Notes under the pieces: model-generated
Databases searched by the model: none
Seen by the model: only the letters and a program-made list of their open reading frames with translations
Told to the model about the DNA's origin: nothing
Shown here: positions 23,007 through 32,750 of the stretch, one piece after another
Numbering within the stretch: position 1 is the stretch's first letter
Layout of the letters: every line of letters starts with the position of its first letter
Translations under genes and position numbers: made by a program
Assembly (NCBI RefSeq): GCF_004359215.1
Contig: NC_090622.1
Location: 894,485 to 958,484 of the forward strand
DNA: 64,000 nucleotides
Origin: Bremia lactucae
Lineage: Eukaryota > Oomycota > Peronosporomycetes > Peronosporales > Peronosporaceae
Reading direction: 5' to 3'

Positions 23007-23117
23007 GAGACAAAGGAATGAAAAACACAACCGAACGGTTAGCTGTTTGGATTCCAACCTCGAAGAGGAAATGAAGCGAATGTTTTCACTTGGCGTCAAT
23101 AGTCTGATGGGGGAGGG

Positions 23118-23602
23118 TGTAATGGGGCACACATCGGTTGGAGAACCGTTGTTGTGGTACATTGACTTTATCGATAAAATACCCTTTTATCTAATTTCAA
23201 AATAGTTAGTCACTTAAATCCCATTTATTTTGGGTAACGAATGTGGTCGCCGCCAGATATAAATCTGGCGGCCAAAATCTAAATTCAATTGGCTAGGGCA
23301 AAGTTTTTAGATTTTGATAATTATATAAAGTGCAGTTCCCCTTTTGATGTTAAAGCTTAAGTGCCTTTCTAAGGCTTGCGCATTGATCTGTAAGAGATAG
23401 AAGCCTTTCTAAGGTATATCTTCTTTGGCACTAGTTGCCACTTCGTTCCACGAACCCCTGAATCCCTTGAACTAGAATTCATTTAGCTTTAATAGCTTGT
23501 ACGACTTCCTGAGTTGTTAAGTCCATTGGTTCAATAGAACTAAGTGACTCTCTGAGTCTGCAAGTCTTCCTCTGACTTTAGGAGCGAGGTAGCTTCGCTA
23601 CA
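23118..23602 (+). repeat. 3' LTR of A3
   Basis: It spans 485 bp and ends GCTTCGCTACA. It is identical to the central LTR up to 23515. Its last 87 bp (GTTGTTAAGTCCATT and onward) resemble the outer 5' LTR instead. Confidence 0.9.
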
Positions 23603-23607
23603 GAACT
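23603..23607. repeat. Right target-site duplication (GAACT)
   Basis: It matches 9594-9598. Together they mark 9599-23602 as one insertion locus. Confidence 0.85.
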
Positions 23608-23879
23608 ATAACTGCAATACCTGAATAATACATTATATTTGCATTTCCTGTGTCTTCTCGCTATCCTGAATCAAGTTCAAAAAAAATACTTCAATACTAA
23701 TATTGAACTTATGACACTGCGCAGAAATATGTCTCGCCGTGGACGTATTGCGAAAGGATTGTAACGGGGCACCCTATACTAAAATTATTTTGACTACATG
23801 GGATAGCCCGTGAATTGGTCTTAGATCGAGACCTTAGATTCACGGTGGGGTTTCGGCGATCTGATGTTAAATCACTCAA
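23608..23879. other. Flank and LTR family C-like start
   Basis: After about 150 bp of AT-rich sequence a TGTAACGGGGCACCC at 23759 looks like an LTR start, and its inverse (GGGTGCCCGTTACA) ends the family C LTR at 49883. No gene is visible. Confidence 0.35.
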
Positions 23880-25370
23880 AGTACAGTGGGAAATGCCAAG
23901 TTCTGATCATCTTGACGGATAGTCGGACAGAACATGCACATCGTATCCTTGAAGAGATACTTCGCGGATACGTCCACTCTTTTATGAGTTGGAGAGAGTT
24001 CTTTTCGATGGTAAATTTTGCCATCAACAATTAAGTGCGTGCTTAAACAAAGAATAAACCGGTTTTCGTGAACGGCTTACGCCATCCACGCGTACCCACC
24101 TTATTTGAGAGTAAAATTTATTCAAAGGGGGAAGAGACTCGCTCGAGCAAAGAACAATCTAGCTCGTGCTCATCACGCATTGACCCTACGGTCTACGCGA
24201 AGGATACCAATGTTGATTCAATCAACATTGAAGTGGACAAACTCAATGATAGCGATAACACTATTACTGACTTTGATAACGATGCTGGAAGACTCAGCAT
24301 CGAAAACAATAATATTTGTGAGTAGAATAATGCTCTCACTAATGAGAAGATTGACATCTCCGCAGTGCGCACTCGTCGCACTGAAGAGAAAAAACACACG
24401 AGTCTACAAGAGAAGTTCTCAAGAAACAGTGGACCGTTTTGTATAGGATTCCATCGCTAATTGCGGTGAAACGACAGAAACGGAACTCTGATAAATATGG
24501 AAGAGCGAACATTCTTTCATTTAATGTTGATGGTCTAAACCTACTGTCTACAGTAAACCTACCCAAACATGTCGCTAAGAATGTGGGCAGTAATGAATCA
24601 CTGCCAGGTATATCGGCCCATTTTCGTGTACTACGTCACCAAGGCAATGCATTCACGATCAAGCTGCCTCGTAAGTTGCGTACGCATCCTACTTTTCATG
24701 TCGGGCGTTTCCGCTCGGACCATCTGTCGAGTCTGCTTCCGACTCCAAATCACCCCGGAACGGTCTGAGGCTTTCTGCAGAAGCCTGATGGGCCCAAGCT
24801 TATGCATAATAAGCGCAGAGTTTGATTCTCACGAGCCAGATGTTCCACTTCAACCCCCGAGGATGAGACCTTTTGACGGGCTGTCACCAGCTCGTTTTGA
24901 AGGGACGGATGTGTCCGTTCGTCCGCCAGTTGGTCGGCCGCAACTTGCGCACAAATTTTCAACTGGTCACGAGAAACATTATCGACCGTCACCGCTAATT
25001 CGCGACGAGGGATCGCTCGTGATCAATGTCCTCCCTTATATAATGGAGGGTGTAATCGAAGTCACGATGTTGACTCGGAATCGGCGAATGAGGCGAACCC
25101 GATTTTACCTCCTCCTCCACATCCATTGACGGATTCGAGTGGTGAAAAGATTTTACTTGTTAAACGCTTCTCGAACCACCGTGAGCTGAGGGGTATGAAC
25201 AAGTAATCTCGTTCCCAACTGATGGTCAGACGTCCCTAGTCTCGTACAACAGTACGACGAGATCCAACCTTTCGACGGAGGATCCATCAGAGAATGATCG
25301 CTTCCCGCGCTCGTACAAGGATTGGAAATTTTTAATCTTTCCACGTATGTCACAAGAGTTGAGCGTCCTT
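23880..25370 (+). pseudogene. Integrase C-terminal half and chromodomain of a family B element (B4)
   Basis: It starts abruptly inside the integrase core (SDHLDG, normally SDHPETDGQTE) with frame breaks. It continues through VNGLRHPRVPTL and a linker to a GPY/F-like module and KLPRKLRTHPTFHVGRF at about 24660-24710. The Pro-rich linker and a degraded chromodomain (KILLVKRFSNHRELRG) end with FRRRIHQRMIASRARTRIG near 25320. There is no RT, gag or LTR, so it is a fragment. It faces element B2, which lies on the other strand. Confidence 0.7.
24750..24992 (-). other. Antisense coil-like frame opposite the B4 linker
   Basis: About 80 codons. VSRDQLKICAQVAADQLADE and EVEHLARENQTLRLLCISLG show leucine/alanine heptad spacing and end in a Lys/Pro/Thr stretch similar in position to the end of the B3 antisense frame. 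No ATG is visible. Confidence 0.3.
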
Positions 25371-25476
25371 CCAATGAGGGTCATTCGGGGATATGCCTCC
25401 TTATGAGCATGACCACCACCCTTAAAACAGCATGGGCATAACCCCCCCCCGCGAGAGGCTAAGTAACCCTGCCTAT

Positions 25477-25711
25477 CTATACAATCGGTGTGCACCGACT
25501 ACGGTCCGTTTTTTTTAACCGCCCACGGAAAGCATCCGGTTTGTCAAGCCAGGCCTCGCGGCCTATGATTTGCATATTCTGTACGAATGATTCCCAAGCT
25601 TGGAACATAGGAGTGATAGCCTTTGCCCGCTTACATGTGTACCCTTCGATGCCTCTTTCTTCTAAATGAGTCGAATAGCTGAAGATGATATCGATCGATG
25701 GTCATACGAGA
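25477..25711 (-). other. Unidentified open frame
   Basis: A frame of about 77 codons without ATG reads, in part, EERGIEGYTCKRAKAITPMF and QAWESFVQNMQIIGREAWLD, then basic residues and TAG at 25477-25479. The composition is protein-like (Trp, Phe, Met, mixed charge). It does not match the pol parts seen in B3 at the equivalent place. I do not recognise it. Confidence 0.3.
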
Positions 25712-26007
25712 CCAACGAATTAGGTTATTCTTAGAGGGCAACCAAGGCCTCTTTTCAGGAGCGAATCGCAACGTATTGCGGCCCCTCTCGTGTTGGCTTA
25801 TGTTTATGTTAACGTTAATAAGGCCCTTGGAGAGAATTTAGCATCACTCCGTCCGTGATGATGCATACTAGCACTATTGGCAGCAAGCTTACCGAAGTGA
25901 CTTCACGATCACTTCGCTCCTGGAGATGCAAACTGACATCACCAAAGTTTTCGTCGTCCACGGAGTCATAACAAAATGACTCCGCACCAAGAGGGTCTGA
26001 CGAAGTG

Positions 26008-27480
26008 TCAAACATCTTCCGTCATCACCTCTTTGGTTGTCACGTTAGAATCCGTAGGTTTAACTGACATGGCCCCGTTTGATCCGGAGGCCTTAACAGT
26101 TGCCACCCAGTCGGGCAATGACGCCGACTCGACCCAGTCACCTACAATGGGAGTAGCAGGTGACATATACCAGTCACCTCCGATTGGAGTAGGAGGAGAT
26201 TTTTTCCCCGCAGCCGACCAACGTAAGACGTAGGATGCGTTCGCATCCTTCGTGGTAATTCTATTGTGTAAGCCATTGCCTCTGCGATGCATTACACGGA
26301 ATGGCCCAATGAACTTGGGTAGTAGTTCTCTACTTCTCACATTAGTGACTTCATGCTTAAGTAAGTTCACCGTAGACAGTAATACTAGATCATTCATATT
26401 AAATGGTATAATATTTGCTCTTCCATTTTTGTTTTGATCCGTGTCTGCCGGTCCACTGCGTTAGCAATAGAAAACTGTACGAATCGGACTACTGATTCTC
26501 GAGCCAGCAGAAATTCTTCTGCTGACTCATTTGCTTTGAATTTTTTAGTGCGCTTTGTGCGCACTGCGATGAGATCGTTCTCACCGTCGGTGTCGATTGC
26601 TTTGACATCGACATCATTCGCGTCGTTGGTAACCTCGACGCGTGGTGAGCATGAGCCAGAAATGGTTTTGCTAGTGCGAGTCCCCCCCCCTTAAACTAAA
26701 GGATCCCTTTAATTGGGTGGGTATGCGTGGATGGCGTAAGCCATTCACGAAGAATGCTGTATGCGTTGCACTTAATTGTTTATGGCGAATTCGACCATCG
26801 GTAAAAACTCACTCCAATTTGGATACGATTGGACGTAACCTCGAAGTAGCTCTTCGGAGGCGCGATATACGCGTTCCATCTGACCATCTGTCTCTGGATG
26901 ATCAGAAGTTAACAAAGTCAGTCGTGTTCCGAAAGATCGGGAAACAGATTGCCAAAACTCTGCCGTGAACCGTTGATCTCTATCGAAGATCAAATCATGA
27001 AGTCTGAATACCGTGTCGATATAGACGCGGGCACAGCCCGGAGCCGTGGTTTACTCTGGTACTGCAACAAATTGTACCATATTGCCGAATTTTTCGACAA
27101 AAACAAGGATTCCATTGTTTTTGTGATCGTCATCGGAAAATCCGAGGATGAAGTCCATAGATACTGGCTGCAAACATTCTGCAGGAAGTGGTAGAGGTAG
27201 GAGCGGTGTACATGATGAAGGGCTAGGCTTCACCCGTTGACACACCTCGCAAGCACGAATGTACTACGAACTGATACTGGCGGGATACTAAAAGGCGCGA
27301 GTAACTGTGAGATAAGTTTTCTCACGTCTACGATCCCCACTTGTTCTTGCATCGTGATACTCATACATGATGCGCAAGTGCAAATCATTGTGAGTTGGGA
27401 CGACGACACGTGGAGTGTTGCTGGCAACGGCTGTGTAGTACAGTAAGCTATTGCGTGTTGTGTATCGATCGTCATTCTAT
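26008..27480 (-). pseudogene. Integrase of B2
   Basis: From high to low: the zinc-binding and entry region (CQRVKPSPSS at about 27240), the core with the first Asp kept (VSMDFILGF), the second Asp kept (IFDRDQRF) and the Glu kept (DHPETDGQMERV), then the GPY/F module LLPKFIGPFRVMHRRGN at about 26310. Separate frames show several frameshifts. Below 26230 the frame enters two imperfect 30-bp repeats (SPPTPIGGDW, SPATPIVGDW) not found in B3. Confidence 0.75.
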
Positions 27481-28900
27481 CGATACAAAGCCGGTACAAA
27501 TTGTAAGATTTATTTAATGAATTCGTCAGATGTTCCATCAAATGGAGAAGGTCTTTATCTTCTGTGTAGGCTTTCTTTATGTCATCAAACAACGTTGACG
27601 ACGGAACACTTGTAATGAGTGTTGCAACAGTGGAACTATCATCACAGTTGGAGTGCGCTGCAGCCGCAGCCGACTCGTAATCGGGTCGACGTGATAGCGC
27701 ATCAGCGATGACATTAAGTCGTCCTGGTTTATATTCCACGGAGTAATTATACTCCGCAAAAAAGGTTAGCCACCTTGCCAGTCTTCGCGAAAGGTGTCGG
27801 CTTTTTACGGCCGTGCGTAATGAGGCATGGTCCGTATATACGATAAACGGTCTATCTCCGGGAGATTGACCCTAAATCTAGCCAGTGCATATTTCATGGC
27901 AAGGAAATCCTTCTCATGCACTGAGTAATTGCGTTTAGCTGGTTGCAGCTGACGCGATTGGTATTAGATGACGCACTCCGCGCCGTCTGCATCGTATTGC
28001 ATTAACGCACAGCCGATTCCGAATCGCCGCTGCCGTCACAGACCTCATAGAATGGTCTGTCTTGATCTGCAATCGCCAAGATAGGCGGTTGCATCAAGCT
28101 TTGCTTGATACCTTCAAAGTAACGCTGACAACCAACGTTCCATAACCCTTTTTCGTCTTTTTTTTCAAGAGACGAGAGAGATGAACTGTCATCTCGGCAT
28201 ATTTGCGCGAGTACTTGTGCAAATACCCGCTAAACCAAGGAACTTTCTAAGTCACTTGACATCGACTGGAACTGGCCAGTCGGTAATTGCCTTGATCTTA
28301 TCGGGATCAGGGCGCACGCCGTGTTTACCGACGATGCACCCAAGAAGTGGTATTTCGCTAGCAGCGAATATACACTTCTTGAGATTTGCGTACAACTTAT
28401 GCTCTCGCATAAGTGTAATAACCGGACGAACGTGAGTTTTATGAACTTCCACGTCCGTCTTGCCGTCAATAACTCGGCTATGGACAAATGCATCGTGCGA
28501 ATTCTCGCACCGGTCTCAACAGATTCGTTACGCGATTGCTGAATGTTGCAGGGGCGTTACTAAGCCCCTGTGGCATTACTAGCATTACCAGAGCATTCCA
28601 CTGGGAGTGCTCACTGCTGTGTACGGAATGTCCCGTTCACGCATAAGGATTTGATAAAAACCATCCATCAAACCCATAGATGAAAAGATGGTACTCTTAT
28701 ACATACCTTCTATGATTACGTCTTCTCTAGATATCGGCGTTTGAGCCGGTACCGCTGCAGCAATCAGTTTATTGAATGCGTGCACTATCCGCCACCCTCC
28801 TGTGGCCTTTCGCACACAGAAGGTCGGAGAGCTATGTGTGGAGGTTGACTCCCTCACATGGCCCGCTTTTACTCGATCGATGCAGAATTTATCGATTGTT
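27481..28900 (-). pseudogene. Reverse transcriptase and RNase H of B2
   Basis: RT pieces: FCVRKATGGWRIVHAFNKL at about 28800, DGFYQILMRERDIPYTAVST at about 28640, thumb KLYANLKKCIFAASEIPLLG at about 28370. The YFDD catalytic box expected near 28500 is missing, apparently deleted. RNase H is degraded; its end MEYKPGRLNVIADALSRRPD is clear at about 27680-27739. Confidence 0.8.
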
Positions 28901-29352
28901 CACGAGGCAGTGGCCACTGCTTCATGACACAGTACTTCTAGCCCGGTTTGAGCTCGATCTCATGTCGAGTGCCTTTATCCTTAGGCAACTCGCATGGAAC
29001 CGCTTCAGGGAATACATCCCTAAATTCCAATAATTTCTTGTATAAAGGATTTGTTTTGAGTGACTCCCAGGATTGAGTAGTTTACTTCTCAATCCGAGTC
29101 TTCGCATCGATGACACTTTCGTCCATCGATGAGCTGCTGAGAATCCGTTCGTTCTCTGCAAAAAATACCGCTGAGCGAATGTCGGATACGTAATCGTCCT
29201 CTGTGATGAGTACGCAGATCTGCTTGATTTTACCACCAGGCAGATCTCTCAAGAACCGCTTGGGTTCTACAGTTGGTAATTGAGTTATTTCCGAAGTTAA
29301 CTTCGGAGGCGCATACAGATCAAGAGAATAAGCGCCTACTCTTGATCCGTCA

Positions 29353-30198
29353 TTAAACCAAGACATTCAATGTCTCGGTTTCTTCCTCGGATCCCTTTTC
29401 CAAAGGCTGCCGAGGGATTAATTTTTCGGGATGCTGAAGTCTAGTCACTTCAGCACTAACTATTTGAGATGATTTCTCTTCAAGTACGTGGGGAATTATT
29501 CCCTTAACGTCTTCCGACTGTGATTGCGCTATCACAGTCGGGTCCTCTACGGTCGACTCTTTACCCGACCTAAGATCATCGTGTTGTCCATTTTGGACAA
29601 CCAGTATCTTCCTTGAATGTCGCCCGCTAGGTGTAAATACACGTCTTACTCCACTCGACTTATTCGAGTGGTGGACCTTCGGCGTTGCCTGTGCATTCGC
29701 ATAGCCGCCGGCAGCTGACTCCACAGTGTGATTAGTCATCACACTGTGATCCTGTGCAGTCGTACTAACGATCGTACCACATGTGAGGCCATCGCCCTCA
29801 CTCGTAGTACATCCACACGCTTGTGGACGCTCCAAAGCGTCCAATAGATGACCATCTGATGAACAAGTGACAGGCATTTTTACGGACCGATGCTGCCAGC
29901 TGATTCTTGGCTCATATTTTTTGAGCCAAGGTAAACCTAAGATGACATTAAATTTGTTATCCAAATCCAGTACGATGTGATTATCATCGTACTGTAAATC
30001 TTTATACGTGTAGTGACATTTCACTACGCGTTTCATTACTTTTATCAATGCGCCTGTCGCTAGACGCACCGTCATCCTCGTTAGAGGGATGTCGCGCTCA
30101 ACATATTTGAGCCCACGACCCTCTAGCGACTGGCGACGAATGAAGTTATTCGACGCTCCACAGTCCAATAGGGCTCCAAGTGACATATCATTTGTCAC
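29353..30198 (-). CDS. Family B retropepsin-like protease frame (B2), open for 281 codons
   Basis: This is the longest intact frame in any Gypsy copy here. It begins within the protease (MTNDMSLGALLDCGASNNF). The active site is D-C-G-A, where most retropepsins have D-S/T-G-A. YVERDIPLTRMTVRLATGA and VILGLPWLKKYEPRISWQHR follow, the latter being the second conserved block. The remainder is an acidic linker ending TETLNVLV. The lower-coordinate part (to 29835) is identical with B3. It is probably part of a former Gag-Pol and not a separate gene. Confidence 0.75.
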   Translation of the reverse strand: MTNDMSLGALLDCGASNNFIRRQSLEGRGLKYVERDIPLTRMTVRLATGALIKVMKRVVKCHYTYKDLQYDDNHIVLDLDNKFNVILGLPWLKKYEPRISWQHRSVKMPVTCSSDGHLLDALERPQACGCTTSEGDGLTCGTIVSTTAQDHSVMTNHTVESAAGGYANAQATPKVHHSNKSSGVRRVFTPSGRHSRKILVVQNGQHDDLRSGKESTVEDPTVIAQSQSEDVKGIIPHVLEEKSSQIVSAEVTRLQHPEKLIPRQPLEKGSEEETETLNVLV

Positions 30199-30256
30199 TT
30201 TTGACTTTTAAGGTGATGAGGGATACCTCATCGCCAGGTGCAGAGACACATAATGA

Positions 30257-31365
30257 TTATGTGTCTGGAGCAACTTTAGTCAAGAGATTTGCAAATTCTC
30301 TTGATGTTGCTGGATCAGTAGGGCGTTGCGCCCCTATTGAGCCCGACCGTTTTTTTAAGGTCCGCCTCGCTGCTGTGATTTCGCAACAACGTCGGACCCG
30401 TGACCGTTGCCCTTTTTGCATTAGGTCCATATTTATGGTCAGTACCTCTCGGTACTGGGCGTGAAGCACTACGATTATTAGCATAGTGTCCTAACTTTTG
30501 ACAGCGATTGCATTTTTCTGCAATCGCTTGTTGTTTGAAAAGCGAGGTCTCTCGCTTTCGATGTAAGAGAGGTCCATGTGCTCTGGACTTCCTAAATCGT
30601 GTCGTCATGGAGGACGATACGATGACGAACTAGCTTAAGCCTGTCTCAAGCTTAAAATCCTTCTATTCCGCAACGGATGTTGCTTCTTGAAGCGTATCCA
30701 GTCCCAAGCGGAACAGGTGGGTCTTTACGGGACCATCCGTAAGACCTTGCATGAACACCGTAATCAACGTGTGTTCTTGGACTATGTTATTTGTTATACA
30801 ACTCGCTAAGAGTCGTATGTGCTGAAAATATGCGTGAACATCACGCTTGCCTTGCTTAAGTTTCAGAAGCTCTGAACGAGCTCTGAACTCAGCCCTTGGC
30901 GGTTCAAACGTCTGTTTGAGCCGGGCTTTAAAAGCCTATAGCGACCCAAAGACGTATGGGTCGCGCAACGTAAGGCTCAATGCCCAAGTTTTGGAGCGAC
31001 CTGCCTAATCTGATTGAGCGAATGCGACTTGCATTTGCTCGTCGACGATGTGACGTGCCCTTAATGCATCGTCCAACTCGACAAACCATCTCAAGAGAGA
31101 GTCTTCTTCGACTCCCCTATACTTAGAGATGTCAATCTTTCAGGTTTCCGGACGACGCGTGTGCGTCATCCCAGGTACAGGGTTCTGTACTTGTTGTAAC
31201 CTCAACAATTCTGCCTGTTGAGAGCCTTGCGGATTAAGCAAGGCTACCTTCTCCTTCGCCTCGTCATGTTCATGTGTATGAACTTGGCGATGATAAATAG
31301 AGGGCATCTTTGTCAAAATCGGACAGCATGGCCAAGATGGCATCGTTCCCTACGGTCGAACTCAT
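30257..31365 (-). pseudogene. gag of B2, broken
   Basis: An ATG at 31365 opens MSSTVGNDAILAMLSDFDKD. The capsid part follows in other frames. The knuckle is CNRCQKLGHYANNR, with the last Cys changed to Arg, at about 30470-30520. Confidence 0.75.
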
Positions 31366-31447
31366 TCGTTTGACCGCACTCCTTTCTATGTCACTTAGAA
31401 AGGAGTAGCTATCACGCGAAACGGACGAACTACAAAGTGCTACCAGG

Positions 31448-31885
31448 TGTAACGGAGCACTACTGACTTGTACTGTTTCAATAAAAGTCCACTTCGCACT
31501 GCCTCGGTGCGAGTGGTGCCTCACGTCAGTTCACGCACCTAGTACGTGCAAAGGAAGACTCTCTTTATAGCACTTGCTTAAAAGAGGTTGATAAAACCGT
31601 ATTTAATATAATTAAGTTCTTCTGCTTCTGTCTATTAAGTACTAAATTAATTTTAAACTAATACAAAACATGTAATGAAGTCTTATCTGTCTTTTTCTTT
31701 TGCGTGCGTCCAGCGCTGACTGGACCGCGGAGAAAGTAGATATAATGGTGTATATCTACCAATAGATAAGCTTTTAGGAAATTACCACGTAAAGATATAT
31801 TCTCCAAATATTCTCTACCTTTTAGATAATATACAATTAACAACCTTAAAGTGTTAATTTTCTTGTAACGATACACCCCGTTACA
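31448..31885 (-). repeat. 5' LTR of B2
   Basis: It spans 438 bp, TGTAACGGGGTGTATCG at 31885 to the TTACA end at 31448. The middle segment is in normal orientation. The primer-binding site (TGGTAGCAC on minus) is at 31437-31445. One of the two terminal stem-loops is degraded. Confidence 0.85.
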
Positions 31886-32324
31886 CGTGTAGATCGGTTG
31901 ATTCAAACTAAAATCAACCAATTAAAAGAATCACTGTCTTATCGCGTCAATATTACCAAAATTGGTAATATTGGAACTGTTAAGTCGAATTTGATAAAAG
32001 ACCAAAAAATCTATTGATTTTCTCTTAAAGGAAATCGTATTTATTATTCCTCTTACCGAAAATAATATTTATGAAACGGAAACACCATTACAATGTACTT
32101 ACAGGGCTTTTTAAATATGACCTGAATGCCTTTAAGAAATTACCCCGTATTCACCTAACATATGCTCCAGCGCAATTAACAAATTGACGAAATTGACAAC
32201 CAGAAATAATTCGGAGTGTACTACTTCAATAGCTTTTAAATGTCAAGTAAAATTTGACGCTTACAGATTTAATTAATACATCAACATTAAATTACGTAGC
32301 ATCATTGTTGTTTGTATTATCCTT
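31886..32324. other. AT-rich region, probable decayed LTR
   Basis: It contains inverted AT-rich motifs (ACCAAAATTGGTAATATTGG) like those near 56900-56960, so it may be an old LTR in minus orientation. No gene is visible. Confidence 0.35.
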
Positions 32325-32750
32325 TTAGTTGTCATCTGTATTGAGCTTTTCCATGCCATTTTCAAGATCTATTCTCTTTCTTGCATCGGCTCTTTTTCTT
32401 CTTTTTGCTGCCATTGTTTTTTCAACTGGGTCTATCTCTCTTTTTACAGTCTCTGATTTGCTTGTAGCTCCTTTTGCGGTTGAAGCTGTATCAGTAATCT
32501 CTTTCGCGGCTTCTTGGAACAACTTCTCGTCTTCTTTGGAGAATTTGAATAGTTTGGAGCTGGAAAACATTCTCTCCTCAGATTTCGCAGATTTGCGCAG
32601 TTCTCCAGCTTTCAGGTATCTAGCAACTGGCGCGACTGGGATTGTGTCACGCATTTCCTGCTCTATATTAGCGGCTACGAGGAAAGCACTCGAATCTCCG
32701 AGGGAAATCGCAGACACAAAAATACTGCTAATCAGGAGCATACGCACCAT
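32325..32750 (-). CDS. Candidate secreted RXLR-like (RYLK-EER) effector with nuclear signal
   Basis: 141 residues. The ATG at 32750 was chosen because it begins a signal peptide (MVRMLLISSIFVSAISLGDS, hydrophobic to about residue 26); a longer frame to 32849 adds a charged leader without one. RYLK stands at 44-47 and SEER at 57-60, the spacing and order of the RXLR-dEER host-targeting region of oomycete effectors. The rest is Lys/Glu-rich and helical, with no evident W or Y motif. KRRKRADARKR at 116-126 is a good nuclear localisation signal. There is no intron. The gene lies alone among transposons, as such effectors often do. The function inside a host cell is unknown. Confidence 0.7.
   Translation of the reverse strand: MVRMLLISSIFVSAISLGDSSAFLVAANIEQEMRDTIPVAPVARYLKAGELRKSAKSEERMFSSSKLFKFSKEDEKLFQEAAKEITDTASTAKGATSKSETVKREIDPVEKTMAAKRRKRADARKRIDLENGMEKLNTDDN

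Larger units (their letters stand above)
9599..23602 (+). mobile_element. Tandem Gypsy family A elements A2 and A3 sharing a central LTR
   Basis: The order is LTR (9599-10070), internal region (10071-16352), LTR (16353-16837), internal region (16838-23117), LTR (23118-23602). One GAACT duplication flanks the whole 14.0 kb. From 12180 to 16750 and from 18944 to 23515 the two units appear identical except for one extra A at 21215. Outside those blocks (gag, protease and the last 87 bp of the LTR) they differ often. Each unit encodes gag, protease, RT, RNase H, integrase and a chromodomain, all broken by the same stops in pol. Confidence 0.9.
25800..31885 (-). mobile_element. Gypsy family B element B2, 3' end missing
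   Basis: Reading down from 31885: 5' LTR, primer-binding site, gag, protease, linker, RT, RNase H and integrase up to the GPY/F module near 26230. Below that the expected linker, chromodomain and 3' LTR are replaced by unrelated sequence. About 940 bp of it (28896-29835) is identical to B3. The coding capacity is broken throughout except for a long open protease frame. Confidence 0.8.

Noticed and set aside
24170..24420. Possible extra gene with a Ser/Asn/Asp-rich frame (24068-24325)
   Set aside because: It lies between the integrase core and GPY/F module of B4 and corresponds to the variable integrase middle part, so it is part of the decayed element.
25430..25452. Runs of C (here, 26681 and 44607) as regulatory tracts
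   Set aside because: They occur inside degraded element sequence at matching places and look like homopolymer slippage.
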